DNA from: Dryocola clanedunensis
Lineage (GTDB): Bacteria > Pseudomonadota > Gammaproteobacteria > Enterobacterales > Enterobacteriaceae
Reading direction: 5' to 3' (one strand)
NCBI RefSeq assembly: GCF_025215155.1
Contig: NZ_JALHAM010000109.1
Length of the DNA: 64,000 nt
In this document: positions 43,018 through 51,952 of the stretch, piece by piece
Position numbering within the stretch: position 1 is the first letter of the stretch
Layout: each line of letters begins with the position of its first letter
The notes under the pieces: model-generated
Database searches by the model: none
Told to the model about the DNA's origin: nothing
What the model saw: only the letters and a program-made list of their open reading frames with translations
Program-made: the position numbers and the translations under genes

Positions 43018-43719
43018 ATGATTACGCCAAGAACTGCCAAACAATGCGGCAACGCGGACTACGGATGGTTACAGGCGCGCTATACATTCTCCTTCGGCCA
43101 CTATTTCGACCCCAAATTGCTGGGCTACGCTTCTTTGCGCGTACTCAATCAGGAAGTGCTGGCGCCTGGGGCTTCGTTCCAGCCGCGCACCTATCCGAAG
43201 GTGGATATTTTAAATCTGATTCTGGAAGGTGAAGCCGAATACCGCGATAGCGAAGGTAACCACGTGCAGGCCAAAGCGGGTGAGGCGCTGCTGCTTTCGA
43301 CTCAGCCAGACATCAGCTACAGCGAACATAATCTCAGTAAGGAGCGTTCGCTCACGCGTCTGCAAATCTGGCTGGATGCCTGTCCTGAACGAGAAAATTC
43401 GGCGGTACAGAAGATTGCTATTACCGACCAGGCACGGCAGCTCCTCGCCTCCCCGGACGGGAGCGAGCAGAGTGTTCAGCTGCGTCAGCAGGTCTGGCTG
43501 CACCATATCGAGCTGCAAAAAGGCGAACGGCTGAGCTTCCAGCTGCAGGGTCCACGCGCGTATTTGCAGTCTATCCACGGAACCGTTCATGCCGTGACGC
43601 AAACAGAAGAAAAAGAAGGGCTGACCTGCGGCGATGGCGCATTTATCCGCGACGAAGCCAGCCTGACGCTGGTTGCCGATACGCCGCTGCGCGCGCTGCT
43701 GATTGATTTACCGGTTTAA
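43018..43719 (+). CDS. yhaK: Pirin-family bicupin YhaK
   Basis: 233 residues, the E. coli length. The N-terminal cupin has the pirin motif FSFGHYFDPKLLGYASLRVLNQ and HVQAKAGEALLLSTQPDISYSEHN. A shorter C-terminal cupin follows. Cytoplasmic, proposed as a redox-responsive protein. AGAGGT precedes the ATG. It faces the ATPase gene tail-to-tail with only two bases between the stops. Confidence 0.94.
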   Translation: MITPRTAKQCGNADYGWLQARYTFSFGHYFDPKLLGYASLRVLNQEVLAPGASFQPRTYPKVDILNLILEGEAEYRDSEGNHVQAKAGEALLLSTQPDISYSEHNLSKERSLTRLQIWLDACPERENSAVQKIAITDQARQLLASPDGSEQSVQLRQQVWLHHIELQKGERLSFQLQGPRAYLQSIHGTVHAVTQTEEKEGLTCGDGAFIRDEASLTLVADTPLRALLIDLPV

Positions 43720-43721
43720 CA

Positions 43722-44819
43722 TCATGTCAGTCGGTTAACCCGCGTTTCGCCGTTTTCAATGCCTAGTTCGTAAAGCGTAAACGCCGTGTGTTTTTCAATG
43801 AGCTGTGCGAGCTCGCGGGAGTGGCTGGTCAGCCAAATTTGTGTGTAGCGGCTGGCTTCAGCAATCAGCCGTGCCAGCGCAGGCAACATTTGCGGGTGAA
43901 GGCTATTTTCCGGTTCGTTTAGCGCAATGAAACGCGGTGGACGCGGGCTGAGCAATGCGACAGCCAGGCACAGAAAACGCAGCGTTCCGTCTGAAAACTC
44001 TGCCGATTCGAGCGGCCGGTTAATCCCCTTACGGGTCATCATCATCTGAAAACGGCCGTTGCCGTTATCGCAAAAGAAAACGCATTCAGGGAAAGCCTCT
44101 TCCAGTACGGTGAACAGCAGTTCGCTGTCGCCTATCTCGACAATCGTCTGAAACGCCGCCGCCAGGTTTAATCCGTCACCGCTGAGTATGGGCGAACGAT
44201 AACCTACCTGTGGCAATCGTAGCCCGGCCCCCTTCGAGATATCAAACTCATGGTAAAAGCGCCAGTTGCGCAGCGTTTCCCGTGCGCTTGAGACCTCCGG
44301 GTAAAGGTGAGGCTCGCCAAGCTGGCCGAACAGCGATTCATTTTCATAGAGCGTGGCGGCGTGGGTAACCTTTTCGCCATTTACATTGTTCAGGAAAACA
44401 GTCTGGTTACGCCGCTGCATGATGCTCGACGAAGGTCGTCGGCGAAAACCGCTCAGCCAGATTTGTTCTTCTTTGACGATGGGATCGAGATCGAACATAG
44501 TCGGATAAGGGAGTTTTTCCGGGAAACCAACCTGCAATTCGTATTCGAAAACGTCCGTCTCGACGGCAAGCGTTACGCGGCGTGGTGCGCTGGCGTAGCC
44601 CTTCGCCCGATCGCCCGCCCACATCGCCTTATGGATCCCCCCCTCGTCAGATAGCCAGTGCGACAGCTGCCCGCTGGCCGCCCCGTAGATCAGGTGAATC
44701 GCCTTATAGATGTTAGATTTGCCGCAGCCGTTTGGCCCGAAGACGACGTTAAGACGTTCCAGATCGATGGACAATTTTCTGACGGAGCGATAGTTGTCGA
44801 TATAGAGGGATTTGATCAT
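43722..44819 (-). CDS. RecF/OLD-like AAA ATPase (365 aa)
   Basis: A single-chain SMC/ABC-type ATPase. Residues 1-45 hold the start strand and Walker A (VVFGPNGCGKSN). A signature-like EFSDGTLRFLCLA lies near 275 and Walker B RFIALNEPENSLHP near 300, then a switch histidine (LTSHS, about 335). No TOPRIM or nuclease extension is seen, so this resembles stand-alone AAA_21-type ATPases, some linked to DNA repair or phage defence. No partner gene adjoins it: yhaK is convergent and murA is separated by a terminator. It is not at this place in E. coli. The specific role is unknown. Confidence 0.85.
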   Translation of the reverse strand: MIKSLYIDNYRSVRKLSIDLERLNVVFGPNGCGKSNIYKAIHLIYGAASGQLSHWLSDEGGIHKAMWAGDRAKGYASAPRRVTLAVETDVFEYELQVGFPEKLPYPTMFDLDPIVKEEQIWLSGFRRRPSSSIMQRRNQTVFLNNVNGEKVTHAATLYENESLFGQLGEPHLYPEVSSARETLRNWRFYHEFDISKGAGLRLPQVGYRSPILSGDGLNLAAAFQTIVEIGDSELLFTVLEEAFPECVFFCDNGNGRFQMMMTRKGINRPLESAEFSDGTLRFLCLAVALLSPRPPRFIALNEPENSLHPQMLPALARLIAEASRYTQIWLTSHSRELAQLIEKHTAFTLYELGIENGETRVNRLT

Positions 44820-44857
44820 CGCAATAGCTGTTCTGAAGAAGAGGCTTTTATTATGGC

Positions 44858-44889
44858 AAAAAAAAACCGGGGATAGCTAAACCCCCGGT
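44858..44889 (-). terminator. Intrinsic terminator of murA
   Basis: Read leftward: ACCGGGG, ten-base loop, CCCCGGT, then a run of nine T (complement of 44858-44866). Confidence 0.9.
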
Positions 44890-44905
44890 CTCTGAGCGAG
44901 CGAAG

Positions 44906-46174
44906 TTATTCGCCGCCGCTGCCTTTCACGCGTTCGATGTTAGCACCCAGCGCCTGAAGCTTAGCTTCAATGCACTCATAGCCACGGTCGATGTGGTAGA
45001 TACGGTCAACGATAGTGGTTCCTTCGGCAATACAGCCCGCCAGCACGAGGCTTGCTGAGGCGCGTAAATCCGTTGCCATAACCTGTGCACCAGAGAGTTT
45101 TTCTGTGCCGTGGCAGATAACGGTGTTGCTTTCAATTTCAGCGTGCGCGCCCATACGAATCAGTTCCGGCACGTGCATGAAGCGGTTTTCGAAGATGGTT
45201 TCGGTGATAACACCGGTCCCTTCGGCAACGAGATTCAGCAAGGTGAACTGGGCCTGCATGTCGGTTGGGAAGCCAGGGTGTGGCGCAGTACGCAGGGTGA
45301 CGGCTTTAGGACGCTTGCCGTGCATATCCAGGCTGATCCAGTCTTTGCCCACTTCGATATCCGCACCGGCTTCACGCAGTTTAGCCAGTACCGCATCCAG
45401 GGTATCCGGCTGTGCTTTATTGCAGATGATTTTGCCGCGTGAGATCGCTGCTGCAACCAGGAACGTACCTGTTTCGATACGGTCAGGCAGCACGCGGTAA
45501 ACGCCGCCGCCCAAACGTTTAACGCCTTCGATGGTGATACGGTCGCTGCCTGCGCCGGTGATTTTCGCACCCAGCGTATTCAGGAAGTTCGCGGTATCAA
45601 CGATTTCTGGCTCGCGCGCCGCGTTTTCGATGATGGTGGTGCCTTCAGCAAGCGTTGCGGCACTCATGATGGTCACGGTGGCACCAACGCTCACTTTGTC
45701 CATGACGATGTGCGCGCCTTTCAGGCGACCATTGACAGAGGCTTTAACGTACCCCTCTTCCAGTTTGATTTCCGCCCCCAGCTGTTCCAGACCGGTAATG
45801 TGTAAATCAACCGGGCGCGCGCCGATAGCACAGCCGCCAGGCAGAGAGACCTGACCCTGGCCGAAACGGGCAACCAGGGGGCCAAGCGCCCAGATGGAAG
45901 CACGCATGGTTTTCACCAGATCGTAAGGCGCGCAGAAGATGTTCACCTGGCTTGCATCAATGAACACGGAACCATTGCGCTCGACTTTGGTGCCCAGCTG
46001 GCTGAGCAGCTTCATGGTGGTGTCGATGTCTTTCAGCTTAGGGACGTTCTGGATCTCAACCGGCTCTTCAGCCAGCAGGGCCGCGAACAGGATCGGCAAC
46101 GCGGCGTTTTTCGCCCCGCCGATAGTGACTTCACCACTTAGCTGAGTGGGGCCTTGTACACGAAATTTATCCAT
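44906..46174 (-). CDS. murA: UDP-N-acetylglucosamine 1-carboxyvinyltransferase MurA
   Basis: First committed step of peptidoglycan synthesis: transfers enolpyruvate from PEP to UDP-GlcNAc. It has 422 residues against 419 in E. coli, the extra residues forming a GSGGE tail. The active-site Cys115, target of fosfomycin, is present (SLPGGCAIGARP). Other conserved blocks are GAKNAALPILFA near the start and RTAPHPGFPTDMQAQ (about 300). It lies 54 bases after ibaG in the same direction, as in E. coli. Its right-hand context matches E. coli, but its left-hand neighbours do not. Confidence 0.96.
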   Translation of the reverse strand: MDKFRVQGPTQLSGEVTIGGAKNAALPILFAALLAEEPVEIQNVPKLKDIDTTMKLLSQLGTKVERNGSVFIDASQVNIFCAPYDLVKTMRASIWALGPLVARFGQGQVSLPGGCAIGARPVDLHITGLEQLGAEIKLEEGYVKASVNGRLKGAHIVMDKVSVGATVTIMSAATLAEGTTIIENAAREPEIVDTANFLNTLGAKITGAGSDRITIEGVKRLGGGVYRVLPDRIETGTFLVAAAISRGKIICNKAQPDTLDAVLAKLREAGADIEVGKDWISLDMHGKRPKAVTLRTAPHPGFPTDMQAQFTLLNLVAEGTGVITETIFENRFMHVPELIRMGAHAEIESNTVICHGTEKLSGAQVMATDLRASASLVLAGCIAEGTTIVDRIYHIDRGYECIEAKLQALGANIERVKGSGGE

Positions 46175-46228
46175 TAAAAAAATTCTCTATTGAATTCAAG
46201 TTATTACAACTCGCACAGGGCGAATTGC

Positions 46229-46483
46229 TCAAAAACCATTTAGTTTGCGATCGCGGTCCCACTCCTGAGGAGTGTAGGTTTTGATCGACACGGCGTGAAT
46301 CCGGTTATCGGCGATGAATTCCATCAGCGGCGCATAAACCGTTTGCTGTTTTTTCACGCGACTTAACTCGCCGAACAGCTCTCCCACCGCAATCACCTGA
46401 AAGTGGCTACCGTCGCCGGAAACGTGGACTTCCTGGAGGGGCAGTGCGTTCATCAGCACTGTCTGAATTTCATGATTTTCCAT
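46229..46483 (-). CDS. ibaG: BolA-family acid-stress protein IbaG
   Basis: 84 residues. BolA fold with HVSGDGSHFQVIAVGELF and the conserved RHQ-like segment replaced by LSRVKKQQTVYAPL; C-terminal IHAVSIKTYTPQEW. In E. coli, IbaG binds monothiol glutaredoxin with an iron-sulfur cluster and is linked to acid stress. It is upstream of murA and downstream of the mla operon's terminator. Confidence 0.94.
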   Translation of the reverse strand: MENHEIQTVLMNALPLQEVHVSGDGSHFQVIAVGELFGELSRVKKQQTVYAPLMEFIADNRIHAVSIKTYTPQEWDRDRKLNGF

Positions 46484-46553
46484 GGGATATATATTCGTCG
46501 GTTAGTGAATTAGCCACACATCTTAGAGGAAAGTGGCGTCAGCTTAAATAAGC

Positions 46554-46586
46554 AAAAAGCCCTCGGGTCGAGCAGACCTGAGGGCG
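46554..46586 (-). terminator. Intrinsic terminator of the mla operon
   Basis: Read leftward: GCCCTCAGGTC, loop, GACCCGAGGGC (one wobble), TTTTTGC. Confidence 0.85.
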
Positions 46587-46606
46587 TGAAGAGTAACGCT
46601 ATGAAA

Positions 46607-46912
46607 TTACTGGCTTGCAAAGGTGGGTAGCAGGCCGTCGGGCAGATTATAAAGTTGCACCAACGTCTGGAGCTTATCGCTGGCTCCAGACAGCCTCATC
46701 TCGGTTCCTTGCTTGCGAGCCTGGGCAATCAGATGGATAAGCAGGGCGACCCCTGCGGTGTCCACACGGGACAAATCTGAAAGATCGAGCGACTGCACGC
46801 CGCTCATCACTTTGTCACGTTTCGCCCAGAGGGTCTGAACCGTTTCGCTGTCCAGCTCACCGGCGAGTTTCAGCGTATTGCCGTCTCGCGTCCAGTTCAG
46901 CTGTTCGTTCAT
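46607..46912 (-). CDS. mlaB: MlaB, STAS-domain subunit of the phospholipid transporter
   Basis: 101 residues. Cytoplasmic STAS domain with LDSETVQTLWAKRD, VQSLDLSDLSRVDTAGVALLIHL (in two pieces; the conserved D-TAG motif). It binds the MlaF ATPase and is needed for assembly and activity of the MlaFEDB complex, which moves phospholipids between inner membrane and MlaC. Its start overlaps the mlaC stop by one base. Confidence 0.95.
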   Translation of the reverse strand: MNEQLNWTRDGNTLKLAGELDSETVQTLWAKRDKVMSGVQSLDLSDLSRVDTAGVALLIHLIAQARKQGTEMRLSGASDKLQTLVQLYNLPDGLLPTFASQ

Positions 46913-47547
46913 TACTTTTTGTTATCCAGAGTGATCGGCTGCTGGGAAATCGCCTTCAGCTGCGCGGTCAGGCCATCGATGCCCTTGGTACGCAGGATAT
47001 TGCTCCACTCATTTTGCTTGGTGGTGATCATGCTGACGCCTTCGGCAATCATATCGAATGCCTGCCAGTTACCGGTCTGGCTGTTCTTACGCCACTGGAA
47101 GTCCAGGCGTACCGGCGGACGACCATTTGGATCGATAATCGTGACGCGAATAGGGATGATGGTCGCATCACCCAACGGTTGTTCCGGGGCAATTTGATAG
47201 GATTGACCGTTATACAGAGCCAGCGCCTGGCCATAGGCCTGCTTCAGGTATTCTTCGAACGCTTTGAAATACGCCTCGCGCTGCGCCGGGGTTGCGTCTT
47301 TATAGTAACGGCCTAGTACCAGCGCACCAGCGTACTTTATCTGCACATAAGGCAGCAGTTCCTGACCAACGATGTCACGCAGGTAGTTCGGATTCTGACG
47401 GATTTTTGGCTGCTCGTTCTTCAGGCGGTCAAAGGTTTTCTGCGCCGCTTCGTTCATCTGCTTATACGGATTAGTCTGGTCCGCCGCTGTCGCCATTGAG
47501 AGCGGGGCAATCACCAGCATGGCGATCATCACAAGTCGTTTAAACAT
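46912..47547 (-). CDS. mlaC: MlaC, periplasmic phospholipid shuttle
   Basis: 211 residues. A signal peptide (about 1-21, ending ATAA) is followed by the lipid-binding fold that carries phospholipid between the outer-membrane MlaA-porin complex and inner-membrane MlaFEDB. Conserved blocks: NPYKQMNEAAQKTFDRL, LGRYYKDATPAQREAYFKAFEEYL (about 85-108) and DFQWRKNSQTGNWQAFDM. Fourth gene of mlaFEDCB. Confidence 0.95.
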   Translation of the reverse strand: MFKRLVMIAMLVIAPLSMATAADQTNPYKQMNEAAQKTFDRLKNEQPKIRQNPNYLRDIVGQELLPYVQIKYAGALVLGRYYKDATPAQREAYFKAFEEYLKQAYGQALALYNGQSYQIAPEQPLGDATIIPIRVTIIDPNGRPPVRLDFQWRKNSQTGNWQAFDMIAEGVSMITTKQNEWSNILRTKGIDGLTAQLKAISQQPITLDNKK

Positions 47548-47565
47548 AATAATTTTCCTCTTTGA

Positions 47566-48117
47566 TTAGTTCGTCGTGCCTGACTGAGGCGCTGCATCAT
47601 TGCTTTGCCCGGCCGCCGGCTGGGCATCCCCGGATTTGTGCTCATCGCCGTTTCCGCTCTTATACAAGAACTGGCCGATTAAGTCTTCGAGGACTAACGC
47701 TGATTTGGTATCCTGGATCCTGCCCCCGTCTTTAAGGATAGACGAACCGAGTTCCGGGTCGTCAAAACCCAGGTTCAGCGCCAGGAACTGCTCGCCTAAC
47801 AAACCGGAAGTCCTGATCGCCAGCGAGCTGGTATCAGGAATGTGGTTGTAGCGCTGTTCAATATCCATCGTCACGCGTGGCAGGTAAGTTTTCTCGTCAA
47901 GCTCAATGCTTGCAACGCGTCCGATAACCACGCCGCCCAGGCGAACCGGGGAACCTGTATTCAGACCACCGATGTTATCGAAGGTCGCATACACGCGATA
48001 AGTAGGTTCACTGCGCAGTGAGGTGACATTGGCCACTTTCAGACACAGGAAGATGATAGCGACCAGCGCCACCAGCAGGAAGGCACCAACGCCAATTTCA
48101 AATTTCTTTGTTTGCAT
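47566..48117 (-). CDS. mlaD: MlaD, MCE-domain subunit of the phospholipid transporter
   Basis: 183 residues from MQTKKFEIGVGAF, the E. coli length (an ATG five codons upstream is less likely). One N-terminal membrane helix (8-28), then the MCE domain (about 35-115: FDNIGGLNTGSPVRLGGVVIG, SGLLGEQFLALNLG). It forms the hexameric periplasmic ring through which lipid passes. Polar C-terminal tail rich in G, D, A and S. Confidence 0.95.
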   Translation of the reverse strand: MQTKKFEIGVGAFLLVALVAIIFLCLKVANVTSLRSEPTYRVYATFDNIGGLNTGSPVRLGGVVIGRVASIELDEKTYLPRVTMDIEQRYNHIPDTSSLAIRTSGLLGEQFLALNLGFDDPELGSSILKDGGRIQDTKSALVLEDLIGQFLYKSGNGDEHKSGDAQPAAGQSNDAAPQSGTTN

Positions 48118-48121
48118 GAAC

Positions 48122-48904
48122 TCAATTCCCAAACATCAGTGCTGTGAGCACAAAATCAAGGCCAAGAACGGCCAGAGAGGCGTGCACAACGGTACGTGTC
48201 GTTGCCCGGCTGATCCCTGCGGACGTCGGAATAGCGTCGTAGCCATTAAATAACGCGATCCACGTTACGGTCACGGCAAACACGAGGCTTTTAATAACAC
48301 AGTTGACTAAATCGAGACGCCAGTTAACGGCGTTCTGCATGGCGGACCAGAAGAAACCGGCATCGATACCCTTCCAGCTTACGCCGACCAGCGCCCCGCC
48401 CCAGACTCCTACGGCGACAAAAATCAGTGTTAACAGCGGCAGCGAGATGACCCCCGCCCAGAAGCGCGGCGACACGACACGGCGCAGGGGATCGACAGCC
48501 ATCATTTCCATACTGGAGAGCTGTTCTGTCGCTTTCATCAGGCCGATTTCAGCAGTTAACGCTGAACCTGCCCGCCCGGCAAACAGCAGCGCGGCAACCA
48601 CCGGCCCCAGCTCGCGTAGCAGCGAGAGCGCCACCAGCATGCCCAGGCTTGATTCCGCGCTGTAGGTCGTGAGCACCAGGTAACCCTGCAAGCCCAGCAC
48701 CATGCCGATAAACAGGCCAGAAACGATGATAATGACCAGCGACAGCACACCAACGTTATAGAGCTGACGAACCAGCAGCGGCGCGTGCTTGCGGAATTCA
48801 GGTTTCCCTACCACTGCATTAAAGAGCATCAACCCGGCACGACCAAACGACGCACAGGTTTTTAAGCCACGCCGTCCGAACGATGCCAGTGCATTTAAGA
48901 GCAT
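48122..48904 (-). CDS. mlaE: MlaE, permease subunit of the phospholipid transporter
   Basis: 260 residues, the E. coli length. Polytopic inner-membrane permease of the MlaE/YrbE family with the signature PLLVRQLYNVGV, ALLFAGRAGSALTAEIG and MAVDPLRRVVSPRFWAG. It lies between mlaF (stop seven bases upstream) and mlaD (start five bases downstream). Confidence 0.96.
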   Translation of the reverse strand: MLLNALASFGRRGLKTCASFGRAGLMLFNAVVGKPEFRKHAPLLVRQLYNVGVLSLVIIIVSGLFIGMVLGLQGYLVLTTYSAESSLGMLVALSLLRELGPVVAALLFAGRAGSALTAEIGLMKATEQLSSMEMMAVDPLRRVVSPRFWAGVISLPLLTLIFVAVGVWGGALVGVSWKGIDAGFFWSAMQNAVNWRLDLVNCVIKSLVFAVTVTWIALFNGYDAIPTSAGISRATTRTVVHASLAVLGLDFVLTALMFGN

Positions 48905-48910
48905 AGTCCG

Positions 48911-49729
48911 CTAACTCCCTGTTTCAGATAATAGATCGGATTGGTAGTCCGCCGCAGGATAGCGGAAGGGTACCGGGCCGTCCGCAATACCGTCGAGGAA
49001 CTGACGCACCCGTGGCTCGCGGTTCTCGCGCAGCATTTCAGGGCTGCCTTCCGCCACGATATGTTGATCGGCAACGATATAGGCATAATCCGCGATGCTC
49101 AGCACCTCCGGTACGTCGTGAGAAACCACGATGCACGTAACGCCTAAGGCACTGTTTAGTTCAGAGATTAATTTCACCAGTACACCCATGGTGATAGGGT
49201 CCTGGCCGACAAATGGCTCGTCGAACATGATGAGATCGGGTTCAAGCGCAATCGCACGAGCAAGCGCAGCACGGCGCGCCATACCGCCTGACAGTTCGGA
49301 AGGCATCAGATTCGCAGCGCCTCGCAGACCAACGGCTTCGAGCTTCATCATCACCGTACTATGCAGCAGCGGTTCAGGCAGACGTCGATGTTCGCGTAGC
49401 GGATAGGCAACGTTTTCAAATACATTCAGATCGGTAAACAGGGCACCTGACTGGAAAAGCATGCTCATCCGTTTACGCACGGTGAACAGACGCGAGCGTG
49501 ACATTTCCGGCACGTTTTCACCGTCAAAGAGAATTTTGCCGCACTCAGGGGCAATTTGCCCGCCAATCAGGCGCAGCAGTGTGGTCTTCCCTATCCCGGA
49601 TGGGCCCATAATGGCAGTGATCTTGCCCCGTGGTACCGTCAGAGAGATGTTATCGAAAATACGTCGACTGCCACGTGAGAAACTCACCCCGCAAATGTCG
49701 ACCAGATTCGCCTCTTTCTGGCTCATCAT
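48911..49729 (-). CDS. mlaF: MlaF, ATPase subunit of the phospholipid transporter
   Basis: 272 residues. ABC ATPase: Walker A GPSGIGKTTLLR (about 43-54), Q-loop LFQSGALF, signature LSGGMARRAALARA (about 148), Walker B DLIMFDEPFVGQDP and switch histidine SHDVPE. C-terminal tail ends in a FRYPAADYQ-type segment that binds MlaB or the neighbouring subunit. First gene of mlaFEDCB, leftward; yrbG runs the other way. Confidence 0.96.
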   Translation of the reverse strand: MMSQKEANLVDICGVSFSRGSRRIFDNISLTVPRGKITAIMGPSGIGKTTLLRLIGGQIAPECGKILFDGENVPEMSRSRLFTVRKRMSMLFQSGALFTDLNVFENVAYPLREHRRLPEPLLHSTVMMKLEAVGLRGAANLMPSELSGGMARRAALARAIALEPDLIMFDEPFVGQDPITMGVLVKLISELNSALGVTCIVVSHDVPEVLSIADYAYIVADQHIVAEGSPEMLRENREPRVRQFLDGIADGPVPFRYPAADYQSDLLSETGS

Positions 49730-49956
49730 CCTTCCTTTTAAAGAGTGTATGGATAAAGCTTGGTGCCAAAACGCAGTGGAAAACCCTCATTTTTACAGAA
49801 TATTACCCGCTGCGGTTAGCGAAAGCTGGCATTTGTTTTACTTTTAGAGCGCTTAAAGTCAGAATTAAGAATTATTGGATTCCCTTCAGATAAGCGCGCC
49901 CCGCCGGAATTTTTCAGGCCCAGGACCGGCGATTATACCTGAATAAAGGATTTTAC
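49730..49956. other. Divergent mlaF-yrbG promoter region
   Basis: About 225 bases without a gene. The E. coli counterpart holds promoters for both operons. I see no single convincing hexamer pair. Confidence 0.4.
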
Positions 49957-50934
49957 ATGCTGTTAGCTACGGCTCTGTTAATTATCGGTTTACTCCTGGT
50001 GGTCTATGGTGCCGACCGTCTGGTGTTTGCCGCTTCAATACTGTGCCGCAATTTTGGGATTCCGCCGCTAATTATCGGCATGACTGTCGTGAGTATCGGC
50101 ACGTCGCTCCCGGAGATGATCGTCGCGGGCTCCGCTGCGCTTCACGGCCAACTGGATTTAGCGGTTGGCACGGCGATTGGTTCCAATATCACTAACATCA
50201 TGCTGATTTTGGGGCTGGCGGCGCTGTTACACCCATTTACCGTCAATTCCGATATCCTGCGCCGCGAATTGCCCCTAATGTTGCTCTTCAGCGGTATTGC
50301 AGGTTTGCTTCTTTTCGATAATCACCTCAGCCGACTCAACGGCGTCGTGCTTATCGTGGCGGCAGTTCTGTACCTGCTGTTTATCGTTAAACTCGCTCGC
50401 CTGGCTGAAAAACAGGGTGACGATAGCCTGACAAGAGAGCAGATTGCCGAGCTGCCCCGCGATGGCTCTCGTTCCGTCGCGTTTCTCTGGCTTGCCGTGG
50501 CCCTGATCATTTTACCGATGGCGACGCGGATGGTTATCGATAACGCCACCGTGCTGGCCAATTTCTTTGGTGTGAGCCAGCTCGTGATTGGCCTGACGGT
50601 GATTGCTATCGGTACCAGCCTGCCAGAACTTGCCACCGCTATCGCCGGAGCGCGTAAAGGTGAAGATGACATAGCCATCGGCAATATCATAGGATCGAAT
50701 ATATTTAATATTGTCTTTGTGTTGGGTATCCCGGCGCTTATCGCACCTGGAGATGTTGACCCGCTGGCCTTCGCCCGGGACTACTGGGTGATGTTAGCGG
50801 TTAGTGCCATTTTCGCCCTGCTTTGCTGGCGTAAGCCGCGCTCTATCGGCAAGTCGACCGGCGCTCTGTTAACATGTGCGTTTATCGTATGGATCGCGGT
50901 GCTGTGGTTTGTGGCATCGCCAGTCGTTGGATAA
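49957..50934 (+). CDS. yrbG: Putative Na+/Ca2+ (cation/proton) antiporter YrbG
   Basis: 325 residues, CaCA family. Two repeated halves each carry the family motif: VVSIGTSLPEMIV (about 46) with GTAIGSNITNIMLILGL, and VIAIGTSLPELATA (about 219) with GNIIGSNIFNIVFVLGI. About ten membrane segments. First gene of the kds-lpt cluster. The transported ion in vivo is not certain. Confidence 0.95.
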   Translation: MLLATALLIIGLLLVVYGADRLVFAASILCRNFGIPPLIIGMTVVSIGTSLPEMIVAGSAALHGQLDLAVGTAIGSNITNIMLILGLAALLHPFTVNSDILRRELPLMLLFSGIAGLLLFDNHLSRLNGVVLIVAAVLYLLFIVKLARLAEKQGDDSLTREQIAELPRDGSRSVAFLWLAVALIILPMATRMVIDNATVLANFFGVSQLVIGLTVIAIGTSLPELATAIAGARKGEDDIAIGNIIGSNIFNIVFVLGIPALIAPGDVDPLAFARDYWVMLAVSAIFALLCWRKPRSIGKSTGALLTCAFIVWIAVLWFVASPVVG

Positions 50935-50949
50935 ATTGGAAACGAAAAT

Positions 50950-51936
50950 ATGTCACACATAGATCTACAGCCGGGCTTTGACTTTCAACAAGCGGGAAAA
51001 GACGTCCTTAATATTGAACGTGAAGGCCTGGCTCAGCTCGATCAGTACATCAATGCTGATTTCTCCGCCGCCTGCGAGAAGATTTTCTACTGTTCCGGCA
51101 AAGTGGTTGTCATGGGGATGGGGAAATCCGGACATATTGGCAAAAAAATGGCGGCGACGTTCGCCAGCACCGGTACGCCGGCCTTCTTTGTTCATCCGGG
51201 TGAAGCAAGCCACGGTGATTTAGGCATGGTTTCCCCGCAGGACGTGGTGATTGCCATTTCCAACTCTGGTGAGTCAAACGAAATCCTCGCGCTGATCCCG
51301 GTGTTAAAGCGTCTTCAGGTGCCGATGATTTGCATGACGGGTCGTCCTGAAAGCGCCATGGGCCGAGCTGCCGATATCCATTTATGCATTAAAGTGCCGA
51401 AGGAAGCTTGTCCGCTGGGTCTGGCACCGACGACCAGCACCACGGCGACGCTGGTGATGGGCGATGCCCTGGCAGTTGCTCTGCTTAAAGCCCGCGGCTT
51501 TACCCAGGAAGATTTCGCCCTTTCCCATCCGGGCGGGGCGTTGGGTCGTAAACTGTTGTTACGCGTCAATGACATCATGCACACTGGCGACGATATTCCG
51601 CACGTCAGCAAAGATGCCAGCCTGCGCGACGCCCTGCTGGAAATCACCCGTAAAAACATGGGCATGACGGTAATCTGTAACGACCTGATGAAAATCGAAG
51701 GCATCTTCACCGACGGTGACTTACGCCGCGTCTTCGATATGGGCGTCGATTTACACACCCTTAATATCGCCGATGTCATGACCTCTGGCGGTATTCGCGT
51801 AAGGCCGGGCACACTGGCCGTCGATGCACTGAATCTGATGCAGTCCCGCCATATTACTTCCGTTCTGGTTGCTGATGGCGACCAGCTAATTGGTGTGGTA
51901 CATATGCATGACATGCTGCGCGCAGGCGTGGTTTAA
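50950..51936 (+). CDS. kdsD: Arabinose-5-phosphate isomerase KdsD
   Basis: Converts ribulose-5-phosphate to arabinose-5-phosphate, the first step of Kdo synthesis for LPS. It has 328 residues, the E. coli length. The N-terminal SIS domain has GMGKSGHIGKKMAATFASTGTPAFFVHPGEA (spread over 55-87) and ISNSGESNEI. Two CBS domains follow (about 205-328). It is 15 bases after yrbG and 16 before kdsC. Confidence 0.96.
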   Translation: MSHIDLQPGFDFQQAGKDVLNIEREGLAQLDQYINADFSAACEKIFYCSGKVVVMGMGKSGHIGKKMAATFASTGTPAFFVHPGEASHGDLGMVSPQDVVIAISNSGESNEILALIPVLKRLQVPMICMTGRPESAMGRAADIHLCIKVPKEACPLGLAPTTSTTATLVMGDALAVALLKARGFTQEDFALSHPGGALGRKLLLRVNDIMHTGDDIPHVSKDASLRDALLEITRKNMGMTVICNDLMKIEGIFTDGDLRRVFDMGVDLHTLNIADVMTSGGIRVRPGTLAVDALNLMQSRHITSVLVADGDQLIGVVHMHDMLRAGVV

Positions 51937-51952
51937 CAAAGGATTAGAATCA

